NCBI RefSeq assembly: GCF_035961655.1
Contig: NZ_CP108393.1
Location: 868,001 to 932,000 of the forward strand
DNA: 64,000 nucleotides
Direction: 5' to 3'
From: Streptomyces sp. NBC_01317
GTDB taxonomy: Bacteria; Actinomycetota; Actinomycetes; Streptomycetales; Streptomycetaceae
Position 1 is the first letter of the stretch. Each line of letters opens with the position of its first letter. Made by a program: the position numbers and the translations under genes. The notes beneath the pieces are model-generated. The model was not told the DNA's origin, did not search any database, and saw only the letters and a program-made list of their open reading frames with translations. This document shows, piece by piece, positions 9,234 through 17,542 of this stretch.

Positions 9234-10357
9234 GTCTGTTCCGTTCTGTCGTGTCCGTCGAAGGTCGGTGCGGCCGGATCCCATCCGGGTGGGATCCGGG
9301 GCACCTCGGGTGCGCCGCTCGCCACCCGGACCGGCGATCCGAGGCCGGCGGACTCCTCGACCGCGAGCATGATGTCGAGCACGTGGTACGCCAACTCACC
9401 GCTGGCGCGGGGCCGTTGTCCGGCCCGCAGGGCGCGGGCCAGTTCGAGGACGCCGACACCCCGGTCGCTCGGGACGCCGTCGGCGGGCACGGTGGTCCAG
9501 GCCGCGCCGGGCGCGGTCCCGGTCAGCAGCCGGGTCGGCCCGTCGAACCCGCTGACCGGGACCTCCATGACCCCGTCGGTGCCGGTGATCTCGAACAGCT
9601 GGCGGCGCAACGGGGAGTCGAAGCTGTAGACGGAGGTGCCGACCGTCCCGGAGGCGAAGGTGGTCACCACGCTGAGGTGGGTCGGCACCTCGACGGGGAA
9701 GGCCGTGCCGGCGTCGGGCCCCGAGCCGACGACCCGCTCGGCGCGCGGGCTCTGCCCGCTCGCGCTCACGGAGACGACCGGGCCCAGGAGTTGGACCAGG
9801 GCGGTCAGGTAGTAGGGGCCGATGTCGAAGAGCGGCCCCGCCCCCTTGGCGAAGAGGAACTGCGGTCGCGGATGCCACAGGTCGGGGCCCGGCCCCTGCA
9901 TGAGGGTGAGTACGGTCCTGGGCTCGCCGATCGCCCCTTCGGCCAGCAGCCGGTGCGCGGTCTGTATCCCCGGGCCGAGGACGGTGTCCGGCGCGTTGCC
10001 GACCACGACACCCGCGGCGTCGGCGGCGTCGAGGACGGCGCGGGCGGAGGCCCGGTCCAGGGCCAGTGGCTTCTCGCCCCAGACGTGTTTTCCGGCGGCG
10101 ACGGCGGCCAGCGCGACCTCGGCGTGGGCGGCCGGGACGGTCAGGTTCACCACCAGGTCGACGTCGTCGCGTCCCAGCACCTCGGCGGTGGTGCCCCAGG
10201 CCGGCACGCCGTGGGCCTCGGCGCGGGCCCTGGCGCGGGCGGGCACGAGGTCGGCCACGGCGGTGACCGCGAGGTCCGGATAGCTGGTGAGGGCCGTCAG
10301 GTACGGGGCGGAGATGTCCCCGGCGCCGATGACGGCGACGCGGACGGGCGCGCTCAC
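9230..10357 (-). CDS. Gfo/Idh/MocA-family oxidoreductase (1 of 3)
   Basis: 375 residues. Rossmann motif VAVIGAGDISAPYL at the N terminus and catalytic-face motif WGEKPLALDRASAR (the EKP lysine) near residue 98, then the C-terminal Gfo/Idh alpha/beta domain (DIGPYYLTALVQLLGPV). NAD(P)-dependent oxidation or reduction of a sugar or cyclitol hydroxyl. Start chosen at GTG 10357, which overlaps the preceding stop (GTGA), rather than 17 codons upstream where the sequence is Arg-rich and non-family. Three paralogues occur in this island; such sets act on keto-sugar intermediates. Confidence 0.87.
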   Translation of the reverse strand: MSAPVRVAVIGAGDISAPYLTALTSYPDLAVTAVADLVPARARARAEAHGVPAWGTTAEVLGRDDVDLVVNLTVPAAHAEVALAAVAAGKHVWGEKPLALDRASARAVLDAADAAGVVVGNAPDTVLGPGIQTAHRLLAEGAIGEPRTVLTLMQGPGPDLWHPRPQFLFAKGAGPLFDIGPYYLTALVQLLGPVVSVSASGQSPRAERVVGSGPDAGTAFPVEVPTHLSVVTTFASGTVGTSVYSFDSPLRRQLFEITGTDGVMEVPVSGFDGPTRLLTGTAPGAAWTTVPADGVPSDRGVGVLELARALRAGQRPRASGELAYHVLDIMLAVEESAGLGSPVRVASGAPEVPRIPPGWDPAAPTFDGHDRTEQT

Positions 10358-11106
10358 GCGTGCGCTCCGGCGAGGAAGTGCGTGGCGTTGCGGGCGACGA
10401 GCGGCCATACGTCGCTGTGGTGGGCGACCACTTCGACCACGAGCAGTTCCACCGTGCCGGCGGTCAGGGCGAGCACCTCGTCCATCCGGCCGGCCGTGTC
10501 GACGCCGAGGACGGGGCGGTCGTTGCCGGGCTCGCGCTCGTGCACCACGTGCAGGAGCCGTACGCGCTCGCCGAGGCGTGGCAGCAGCTCGAACACGTCG
10601 GCGCCGCCGACCCCGGCCCAGTAGACGTCGACCTCCAGCACGACGGCCGGGTCGAGCAGGCCGGTGAGCAGGTCGTAGGCCGGGACGCCTTCCACCGTCT
10701 GCGCGAACTCGAAGTCGTGGTTGTGGTAGCCGATGCGGATGCCCCGGGCGGCGGCGCGGCCGGCGGCGTCGTTGAGGGTCGCGGCGAGCTGTTCCACCCC
10801 GGCCCGGTCGGCGATGCTGTCCGGGTCGACGTAGGGGGTGACGACGGTGCCGATGCCGAGGGCCTCCGCCGCGTCGAGGACGTGTGTCACGTCGTGCCGT
10901 ACCACCGACGCGTGGGCGGTGGTGGCGCGCAGTCCGGCGTCCCGCAGGGCCGTACCGAGCCGGTCGGGGTCCGTGAGGATGTCGTACGGCTCCGCGTGGG
11001 TGAAGCCGAGGCCCGCCAGCCGGGACAGGGTGGCGCCGAGGTCGGCGGGGCCGAGGTCGTCCCGCACGCTGTAGAGCTGGATGCCCAGCGGCTGTCCGGT
11101 CGTCAT
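10354..11106 (-). CDS. Sugar phosphate isomerase/epimerase-like TIM-barrel protein (1 of 2)
   Basis: 250 residues of the xylose-isomerase-like AP endonuclease-2 fold: GIQLYSVRDDLG at the start, then HNHDFEFAQ (metal ligand region), VVLEVDVYWAGVGG and VRLLHVVHE, which supply the His/Asp/Glu metal ligands. Members isomerise, epimerise or eliminate across keto-sugars. Translationally coupled on both sides (ATGA with the amine oxidase stop, GTGA with the oxidoreductase start). A second member, 15971-16762, shares the same motifs and may act as its partner. Confidence 0.87.
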   Translation of the reverse strand: MTTGQPLGIQLYSVRDDLGPADLGATLSRLAGLGFTHAEPYDILTDPDRLGTALRDAGLRATTAHASVVRHDVTHVLDAAEALGIGTVVTPYVDPDSIADRAGVEQLAATLNDAAGRAAARGIRIGYHNHDFEFAQTVEGVPAYDLLTGLLDPAVVLEVDVYWAGVGGADVFELLPRLGERVRLLHVVHEREPGNDRPVLGVDTAGRMDEVLALTAGTVELLVVEVVAHHSDVWPLVARNATHFLAGAHA

Positions 11107-13163
11107 GCGCCGGCCTTTCCGTGGTCGTGGTCGCCGTGCTCGTGGTCGCCGTGCTCGTGGTGTCCGCCGGGGTGGCAGTGGTCGGCGGTGGACGCCGGTA
11201 TGTCCAGCGTCGGGTTGCGGTCGAAGAAGCCGTACGGCTTCAGTACGAAGCCGGTGGAGTCGACCGGCATGACCGGCCAGTCCTCCGGCCGGGGGAAGTG
11301 GGTCAGCCCGAAGGTGTGCCACAGCACGATGTCGGTGTTGTCGACGTCCCGGTCGGCGGCGGTCCACTCGGGCAGCCCCGCGCCGCCCCGGTGCATGTTG
11401 ACCAGGTCGCCCGCCGGGTAGTTCTCGTCCGGCGCGTAGGGCGTCACCCACAGGTGCCGGGTGGCGAAGGTGGCCCGGCGGTGGATGTCGGAGGACTCGT
11501 CGGCCAGCAGCAGCGGCTTGCCCTCGGGGTGCAGCAGGTAACCCACCGGGGCGCCCAGCCGGTTGGTGACCGAGGGGTTGGTGACCAGCCAGGCCCGGTT
11601 GCGGGTGTTGTCGGCGGCCCGCTGGGCCCCCGACTCCGTACGCAGCCGGGTGACGGTCTGGGTGAAGCCGGTGCCGGTGGGATTGCGCGGTCCCCGGGGC
11701 ACGCGCACGGCCTCCACCTCGTCGACCGCGTTGTCCGTACCGTCCACAGCCATGTCCAGCCGGGCGCTGAACAGGTGTTGGTGGTACGGGGCTCCGAGAC
11801 CGGGCGCGAGTTCGGAGGCGAACTCGTACCCCGGGCCGGGGTAGGCGGAGGTGAAGACGACACCGGTCGCCTTGACCTCCAGCTCGATGGCCCCGTCGAG
11901 CGAGAAGTACCAGGAGAAGCCGTAGTCGTAGTTGCCGACCGTGACGAAGAAGGAGATCACCAGGCGCCGGTTGCGGCGGGACTCCGAGGAGCCGTTCCAG
12001 TGGTCGGTGTGCTTCCAGAGGATCCCCGTGTCCTCCTCGTGGACGCAGATGGCCTGCGGGACGATCCGTACCCCGCCCGCGCTGTCGGCGAGGACCGCGT
12101 CGAGGTACGTGATGTCGCCGACGCAGTCGCAGCCCAGCTCCAGGGAGTTGGCGAAGCCGCCGAGCAGGTACTCGCCGCAGTCGAAGAAGTTCTGGAACCA
12201 GCGCTGCGGGCCGGGGTCGCCGTACGGGACCATCATCTCGGCGACCGAGGCGCGGTAGAGCACCGGGCGCTGCCGGCCGGCGTCGTTGATGCTCACGTTG
12301 TGCAGCACCAGCCCCTCCCGCTGGTCGAAGCCGACCTGGAGCGACCAGCCGAGCCAGTCGACGACACCGTTCTCGTCCACGGTGAAGCTGGGGCCCTCGG
12401 GCTGGGTGATCTCGATCGGCTTCAGCCCGGCCCGGGGCGGCCGGTCCACCCAGCGGGGGTCGTGGAAGTTGCCGTCCTCCTGGGGCACCGGCAGGTCCAC
12501 GTGGTCCATCACGTCGAGGACCTCACGGCTGATCACGTCCACGACGACGGTGACGCCGTCCACCGGATGGGCCCAGCCGAGGTCGTCCGGTGTCTTCTGT
12601 ACGAAGGTGAAGCAGCGCTGGAGGCGGCGCCCGTCCTCGCCCTCCCCCGCCGCACCGGCCGACAGCGGGTTGACGCGCAGTTGGGTGAGGTCCGTCAGAC
12701 CGCGCCTGCGCATCGCCGCCAACCAGCGCTCGTCGGCGTGCACGATCTCCTCGACCAGCCCGAACTCGGCCAGTACCACGGGGACATGGCCGTCGGTGGC
12801 GACGTCCAGCACCCGGGTGGAGACGAGGCGGTCCTCGCCGGGGCAGGCGACGACGTCGTGCGAGAGGCCGGTACGCAGGTCGACCAGCATGACGCGGAAG
12901 CGGCGGGGGGCGATCGTACCGGCGAGGAGTTCCCGCTTGTCCTGCTCGGCCAGGCCGAAGTACGAGACGTGCGTGTCGGGGCCGAGCAGGCCCTCCCGCC
13001 GGAGCAGGCTCTGGCACGCCGTGATCTCTTCGGGGCGGGGCGAGGCGAGGGCACGGGCCGGCGCCGGTGTGCTGTCGGTGCCGCCGTCGGGGGAAGGAGG
13101 TCGCGTTGTTGTGGTCACAGGGGGTCCGCTTCTGCGAAGAGGGTGAGGGGTACGGCGGTTCAT
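11103..13163 (-). CDS. Copper amine oxidase (primary-amine oxidase)
   Basis: 686 residues. It oxidises primary amines to aldehydes, releasing NH3 and H2O2, with a self-made topaquinone. Visible landmarks: catalytic-base region FFDCGEYLLG (Asp about 328), LGCDCVGDITYLDA, the topaquinone site VGNYDYGF (Tyr about 412), copper ligands in YHQHLFS (His 461 and 463) and LTHFPRPEDW (His about 622). No signal peptide, so probably cytoplasmic or leaderless. The C-terminal 20 residues are His-rich (HPGGHHEHGDHEHGDHDHG), a likely metal-holding tail. Start ATG overlaps the GntR stop (ATGA). An amine oxidase inside a sugar operon suggests an amine-bearing substrate. Confidence 0.93.
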   Translation of the reverse strand: MNRRTPHPLRRSGPPVTTTTRPPSPDGGTDSTPAPARALASPRPEEITACQSLLRREGLLGPDTHVSYFGLAEQDKRELLAGTIAPRRFRVMLVDLRTGLSHDVVACPGEDRLVSTRVLDVATDGHVPVVLAEFGLVEEIVHADERWLAAMRRRGLTDLTQLRVNPLSAGAAGEGEDGRRLQRCFTFVQKTPDDLGWAHPVDGVTVVVDVISREVLDVMDHVDLPVPQEDGNFHDPRWVDRPPRAGLKPIEITQPEGPSFTVDENGVVDWLGWSLQVGFDQREGLVLHNVSINDAGRQRPVLYRASVAEMMVPYGDPGPQRWFQNFFDCGEYLLGGFANSLELGCDCVGDITYLDAVLADSAGGVRIVPQAICVHEEDTGILWKHTDHWNGSSESRRNRRLVISFFVTVGNYDYGFSWYFSLDGAIELEVKATGVVFTSAYPGPGYEFASELAPGLGAPYHQHLFSARLDMAVDGTDNAVDEVEAVRVPRGPRNPTGTGFTQTVTRLRTESGAQRAADNTRNRAWLVTNPSVTNRLGAPVGYLLHPEGKPLLLADESSDIHRRATFATRHLWVTPYAPDENYPAGDLVNMHRGGAGLPEWTAADRDVDNTDIVLWHTFGLTHFPRPEDWPVMPVDSTGFVLKPYGFFDRNPTLDIPASTADHCHPGGHHEHGDHEHGDHDHGKAGA

Positions 13164-13948
13164 GCGCCCGCGTTCCGTGTGAAGGAGGTGCGCAGGCGGT
13201 AGCGGTCGCCCGCGTAGCGGATCGAGGAGGAGAGCAGCGGACGCCCGCTCCGGTCACGGACGATCTGGCGCATGTCCAGAACGGGGGTGCCCGGGGCGAT
13301 GGCGAGGTGCCCGGCGAGCGCCGCGTCGGCGGGGCGCGCCTCGATGGTGGTGTCGGCCTGCGCGAGCTCGAAGCCCAGGCGGGCCATGGTGTCGTACAGC
13401 GAACGGGTGGTGAAGTCGACCTCGTCGAAACCGGTGGCGAGGTCGGCGGGGACGAGCGAGTGGTCGACGGCGATCGGCACCCGGTCGAGCAGGCGGACGC
13501 GCTCCAGCCGGTACAGCGCGGTGCCGGGGACGATCTGGAAGGCCTCCGCCTCGTCGAAGGTGGCCGGTCCCGGCTCGCACCGCAGCACCCGCGACGTCGG
13601 TACGAGCCCCATCCGGCGGGCGGTCTCGGAGAAGGACTCCAGGGTGTTGGGCCACTCCTTGCGCTCCGGGGCGGCGACGTACCAGCCACGGCCCTGGGCG
13701 GCGCGCAGCGCGCCCTCCTCGACCAGGGCGGTCAGCGCCTTGCGCAGGGTGACCCGGGAGATGCCGAGCATCCGGCACAGTTCGCGTTCGGGCGGCAGCC
13801 GGGAACCGGGCGCGACCTCGCCGAGGGCGATGCGGTTCTCCAGCGCGGACTTCGCCTGGATCCACAACGGCTCCGGGTACGCGCCGGTCAGTTCGGGCGC
13901 CGCCGCCGCCGGGCCCGGCCGCTGCGGGCTGCTCTGATCCGTGATCAT
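13160..13948 (-). CDS. GntR-family regulator with UTRA ligand-binding domain (HutC-like, 1 of 2)
   Basis: 262 residues: N-terminal winged helix-turn-helix (about 25-90; SRLPPERELCRMLGISRVTL is the recognition part) and C-terminal UTRA sensor domain (about 110-260). It would bind DNA as a dimer and release on a small sugar or amino-sugar ligand. Closely similar to the regulator at 26549-27304: both share PEPLWIQA and KEWPNTLESFSET, plus RYRLRTSF near the end. Embedded in the coupled gene chain (ATGA at both ends), so it is made together with the enzymes it probably controls. Confidence 0.88.
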   Translation of the reverse strand: MITDQSSPQRPGPAAAAPELTGAYPEPLWIQAKSALENRIALGEVAPGSRLPPERELCRMLGISRVTLRKALTALVEEGALRAAQGRGWYVAAPERKEWPNTLESFSETARRMGLVPTSRVLRCEPGPATFDEAEAFQIVPGTALYRLERVRLLDRVPIAVDHSLVPADLATGFDEVDFTTRSLYDTMARLGFELAQADTTIEARPADAALAGHLAIAPGTPVLDMRQIVRDRSGRPLLSSSIRYAGDRYRLRTSFTRNAGA

Positions 13949-14985
13949 GCCGGGACCTGGACCCTTTCCCATGTGCCGGAGCGCATCGAGGCGTAGCAGG
14001 CGTCGAGTACGTGATTGACGACCACGCCGTCCTCGAAGGTCTCGCGCGGGGTGACCCCCCGGGCGAAGCAGTCGGCGAAGTGCCGCATCTGCTGGCTGAA
14101 GCCGTAGGCGCGGGCCTCCTCGGGGACCGGGTGGACCCAGCCGGTGTCGGCGTCGGCCTTCTCGACCAAATAGCCGACGGGGTTCTCGATGAAGCCCCAC
14201 ACCGGGGTCGCGGAGGTGTCGGTGACCAGGCGGCCCGCGCTGCCGACGAGTTCGTGCCGCAGCTGCATCCCGCCCTTCTCGATCCAGGACGACTCCACGG
14301 TGGCGAGCTGGCCGCCGGCGAACTTCAGCAGGGCGATCGCCGTGTCCTCGCCGGTGGTCCGGTCGCCGTGGGCGAGGGTGGCGCCCCAGGCGAAGACCTC
14401 GGTGACGGGGTTGTCCTTGCCGAAGAAGTGGCGGGCGGACTCGACGGTGTGGCAGCCCATGTCGAGCAGCGCGCCGCCGCCCGCCGTCTCCGCGTCCCAG
14501 AAGTGCGGGGCGTGCGGCCCGGAGTGCGCTTCACGGGCCCGCAGGGTGAGCAGGTCGCCGATCGCGCCGGCGGTGACCATCTCGTACGCCTTGGCGATGT
14601 TCGGCGAGAAGACCGAACTCTCGGCGTAGCCGTGCCAGACACCGGCCTCGCGGACGACGTCGAGGATCTGCTGCGCCTCGGCGCCGGTACGGGCCAGTGG
14701 TTTGGTGCACACGACACCCTTGCCGGCCGCGGCGACGGTCCGTACCGCTTCGAGGTGTGCCTCGTTGGGGACGGCCACGACCACCAGGTCGACGGCGGGG
14801 TCGGCGCACAGGGCGGCCATGTCGTCGTAGGCACGGGCGTCCGGTGCCCAGGTGGCGGCCAGTGCGGTGGCGCGTGCCAGGTCGCGGGAGCAGGTGGCGA
14901 CCAGGGCGGCGTTCCGTGCGTCCTGGAGGGCGTCCGCGTAGGTGTCGCCGATGAATCCCGAGCCGATGAGTCCGACGCCGATCAC
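13945..14985 (-). CDS. Gfo/Idh/MocA-family oxidoreductase (2 of 3)
   Basis: 346 residues starting with GTG; the start overlaps the epimerase stop (GTGA). Rossmann motif GVGLIGSGFIGDTYADAL; the usual EKP motif is present as VCTKPLARTG (Thr replaces Glu, the Lys is kept), then HYS-type substrate region (SGPHAPHFWDAETAGGGALL, DMGCHTVES). NAD(P)-dependent sugar/cyclitol dehydrogenase. Position between the GntR regulator and the epimerase places it in the core of the pathway. Substrate unknown. Confidence 0.87.
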   Translation of the reverse strand: MIGVGLIGSGFIGDTYADALQDARNAALVATCSRDLARATALAATWAPDARAYDDMAALCADPAVDLVVVAVPNEAHLEAVRTVAAAGKGVVCTKPLARTGAEAQQILDVVREAGVWHGYAESSVFSPNIAKAYEMVTAGAIGDLLTLRAREAHSGPHAPHFWDAETAGGGALLDMGCHTVESARHFFGKDNPVTEVFAWGATLAHGDRTTGEDTAIALLKFAGGQLATVESSWIEKGGMQLRHELVGSAGRLVTDTSATPVWGFIENPVGYLVEKADADTGWVHPVPEEARAYGFSQQMRHFADCFARGVTPRETFEDGVVVNHVLDACYASMRSGTWERVQVPA

Positions 14986-15974
14986 GTGTTCCTCCGTCCG
15001 GTGCTGGTCTCCAAGAGCGCGTCGAAGGCCTGGGACAGCTCCTGGTCGGCCGACTTCAGCTCCGGATGGGCGTCGTGGTGGGCCAGTGCCTCCCTGGCGC
15101 CCTCCGCGAAGGAGACACGGGGTGCGAACCCCGGTACCAGCGACCGGAGTTTGGACGTGTCGAAGAGCATCGAGTGGCGGAAGTCGTGCTCCAGCACCTC
15201 GCCCCAGCCGGGTACGTGTGCGGCGATGGACTCGCTGGCGCGGTGACGCAGGACGGGGTCGCGCACCCCGGCCGCGGCGGCCAGGGTCAGATGGATCTGG
15301 TCCCAGGTGAGGATGTCGCCGCTGACCACGTTGACGCTTTCACCCACCGCGTGGTCCAGGCCCAGCAGCGGGACGACGGCACGGGCGACGTCCCGCGTGT
15401 GGGTGAGGGACCACAACGACGTGCCGTCCCCGTGCACCACCACGGGCCGGCCCGCGCGCATCCGCTCGATCGCCGTCCAGCCGGCGAGGACCGGGATCAC
15501 CGTGCGGTCGTACGAGTGGAAGGGCCGCACGATCGTCAGCGGGAAGCCGGACGTGCGGTGGGCGTCCTCCAGCAGCAGTTCGCAGGCGATCTTGTCGCGG
15601 GCGTAGCCGAAGACCGGCTGGCGGCGCGGGCTGGACTCGGTGATCGGCAGGTTCGGCACCGGCCGGCCGAAGACCGAGCACGTGCTGATGAAGACGTACT
15701 GCCCGGTCCGGCCGGTGAACAGGCCGGGGTGGGCGCGTATGTCGTCTGGGGTGAAGCCGACCCAGTTGACCACCGCGTCGAACTCGTCGTCGCCCAGCGC
15801 CGCCTTGAGGGCGGCGGGGTCGCGGACGTCCGCGCGCAGCTGCCGTACCCCGTCGGCGACGGGCCGGACGGGCTCGGAGCGGGTCACGACGGTCACGTCG
15901 ATCCCGGCGGCGACCGCCCGGGCCGCCACCGCCGAACCGATCATCCCCGCGCCGCCCAGAAACAGTACGTTCAT
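14982..15974 (-). CDS. NAD-dependent epimerase/dehydratase (extended SDR)
   Basis: 330 residues. N-terminal NAD-binding motif FLGGAGMIGSAVAARAV, then VVNWVGF and FISTCSVFGRP, and a downstream YARDKIACE carrying the YxxxK catalytic pair (about 150-155). Extended SDRs of this type epimerise or dehydrate (usually nucleotide- or free) sugars. Coupled by ATGA to the isomerase gene before it and GTGA to the oxidoreductase after it. In this context it probably handles a keto-sugar intermediate rather than cell-wall precursors. Confidence 0.87.
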   Translation of the reverse strand: MNVLFLGGAGMIGSAVAARAVAAGIDVTVVTRSEPVRPVADGVRQLRADVRDPAALKAALGDDEFDAVVNWVGFTPDDIRAHPGLFTGRTGQYVFISTCSVFGRPVPNLPITESSPRRQPVFGYARDKIACELLLEDAHRTSGFPLTIVRPFHSYDRTVIPVLAGWTAIERMRAGRPVVVHGDGTSLWSLTHTRDVARAVVPLLGLDHAVGESVNVVSGDILTWDQIHLTLAAAAGVRDPVLRHRASESIAAHVPGWGEVLEHDFRHSMLFDTSKLRSLVPGFAPRVSFAEGAREALAHHDAHPELKSADQELSQAFDALLETSTGRRNT

Positions 15975-16762
15975 GCCCGCTCCTCGGTCGGTTCCGGGAC
16001 ACGTGCGCCACGGGACAGCCCGCGGCCCACCAGGTGGTCGTACGAGCGCCGCAGCGCCTCGAACGTGTCGATGTGCAGGCGCTCCAGCTCGACGAGGTGC
16101 CACCGCGGACCGGACGGTGTGGTCAGGGTGCGGGCCCAGTCGGTCCCGCCCTCCCCGATGGGCACCATCACGTCGTGCTCGTAGCTGACCGCCGGGCCGT
16201 CCTTGACGTGCACGAAGCGCACCCGGTCACCGAGCCCGGCCAGCACGTCGGCCGGGTCCGCGCCGCCCATCCGTGCCCAGTACGCGTCGAGTTCGACCAG
16301 GACGCGGTCGTCCAGCAGCTCCAGCAGCAGGTCGTACGCGGGACGGCCCCCGAACTGCTGGGAGAACTCGGCGAAATGGTTGTGGTAGGCGATCCGCATC
16401 CCCCGGCCGGCCGCGCGTTCGGCGGCCTCGTTGACCCGCTCGACACCGCGCCGGATCGCGTCCGGCGAGTCGAACTCCTCGCGCTCCATGCTCCATACGA
16501 GGACGTCGGCCCCCAGCTCCTCGTTCGTGTCGAGCAGCGCCTCGGCGCCGGGCCCGGCGGGGAACGGGGTGTGCGCGCTGGTCAGGGTGAGGCCGGCGGC
16601 GGCGATGGCGTCCCTGACCCGGGCGGGCCCGAAGTGCTCCACGAGGCCGTAGGTCTCGATGCCCAGGTAGCCGAGGCCGGCCAGCCGGGCCAGGGTGCCC
16701 TCCAGGTCGGACCGTGCCTGGTCGAGCACGGTGTACATCATGACGCCGATACCGGCTGTCAC
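15971..16762 (-). CDS. Sugar phosphate isomerase/epimerase-like TIM-barrel protein (2 of 2)
   Basis: 263 residues from the GTG at 16762, chosen because GGAGGAG lies 5 bases before it; an upstream GTG at 16813 is possible but lacks this site. Fold motifs: GVMMYTVLDQARSDLE, LGYLGIETYGLVEHFG, MRIAYHNHFAEFSQ and RVLVELDAYWARMGGADP, the same ligand spacing as the paralogue at 10354-11106. Likely keto-sugar isomerase, epimerase or lyase. Its stop overlaps the epimerase start (ATGA). Confidence 0.85.
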   Translation of the reverse strand: MTAGIGVMMYTVLDQARSDLEGTLARLAGLGYLGIETYGLVEHFGPARVRDAIAAAGLTLTSAHTPFPAGPGAEALLDTNEELGADVLVWSMEREEFDSPDAIRRGVERVNEAAERAAGRGMRIAYHNHFAEFSQQFGGRPAYDLLLELLDDRVLVELDAYWARMGGADPADVLAGLGDRVRFVHVKDGPAVSYEHDVMVPIGEGGTDWARTLTTPSGPRWHLVELERLHIDTFEALRRSYDHLVGRGLSRGARVPEPTEERA

Positions 16763-16805
16763 GTCTCCTCCTCCGGCCGGCCCCTCGGGACCGGTACGCG
16801 TGGAC

Positions 16806-17480
16806 TCAGTCACGGCCGGCCGCCCACCGCAGGGCCTGCCTGACCAGAGTGCGGACCGGGGGTTCGCCCCAGGAGCGCATGTCATGGCCGAGCGCCAGAT
16901 AGACCACCCGGCCGGCCCCGAACCGGCGGGCGTAGAGCACCGGGATGACGGCCCCGTCGGCCCGGTGCCGTTGCGCGAGCACGGTGATGTCCTGGTCCGC
17001 CGTCTCGAACTCGTAGTACTCGTCGAAGAGTTCGAAGTCGGTGAGCCCTTCGGTGACCGGGTGGTCGGCGACGATCTCGACGGTGTGCCGGCCCTCGTGG
17101 TGGCCGGGTCCGTGGGAGAGGTAGCGGTTGCCGAGCAGCTCGAAGAGCGGCCTGTCCGCCGGGTCGACGCCGTCCCCCCGTACCCCCATGATGTTGGCGC
17201 CGTGCACCCCCACCAGCCCCTTGCCGCCCCGTACCGCGTCGGCCAGCGCGCGCTGCTGGTCCGTCGTGAACTGCCCGCCCGCGGTGTAGAGGAGGTAGAC
17301 GTCCGCCTCGGCCGTCTCGGGCCGTGGATCGACGAAGCGGCTGGTGCCCATGGCCTTGCGGGTGGCGAACCCGGCCTCCACGCCCAGCTGCTGGAACACT
17401 CCGGCGGCGCTGAGCAGGTCGTGGTGGATGTCGTCGCCGTTGACGACGACCATGGCTCTGGGAGTCGGGAGGTGTGGCAT
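16806..17480 (-). CDS. ThuA-like domain protein (1 of 2)
   Basis: 224 residues with a class-I glutamine-amidotransferase-like fold as in ThuA: VVVNGDDIHHDLLSAAG near the start, GLVGVHGANI (nucleophile-elbow position holds His-Gly-Ala, not Cys), RYLSHGPGHHEG and ARRFGAGRVVYLALGHDMR at the end. ThuA proteins work beside Gfo/Idh dehydrogenases (ThuB) in 3-keto-disaccharide breakdown. Start set by GAGGAG 5 bases before the ATG at 17480. A paralogue lies at 23463-24221, on the other side of the transporter genes. Confidence 0.85.
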   Translation of the reverse strand: MPHLPTPRAMVVVNGDDIHHDLLSAAGVFQQLGVEAGFATRKAMGTSRFVDPRPETAEADVYLLYTAGGQFTTDQQRALADAVRGGKGLVGVHGANIMGVRGDGVDPADRPLFELLGNRYLSHGPGHHEGRHTVEIVADHPVTEGLTDFELFDEYYEFETADQDITVLAQRHRADGAVIPVLYARRFGAGRVVYLALGHDMRSWGEPPVRTLVRQALRWAAGRD

Positions 17481-17522
17481 GGCTCTCCTCGCGGGGGTGC
17501 GGCAGGGGGATGGTGGTGCGGG

Positions 17523-17539
17523 GGCGCGCGGCGCGCGCC
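17523..17539 (-). terminator. GC-only hairpin between the substrate-binding protein and ThuA genes
   Basis: GGCGCGCGGCGCGCGCC is nearly self-complementary and can form a 6-bp stem with a 5-base loop directly after the stop of the binding-protein gene (minus-strand transcription). It may stabilise the binding-protein mRNA 3' end or attenuate the enzymes downstream. Weak on sequence alone. Confidence 0.4.
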
Positions 17540-17542
17540 GGC

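Noticed and set aside
11121..13202. 693-codon plus-strand frame opposite the copper amine oxidase gene
   Set aside because: Mirror of high-GC third-position bias; the minus strand carries the full amine oxidase motifs.
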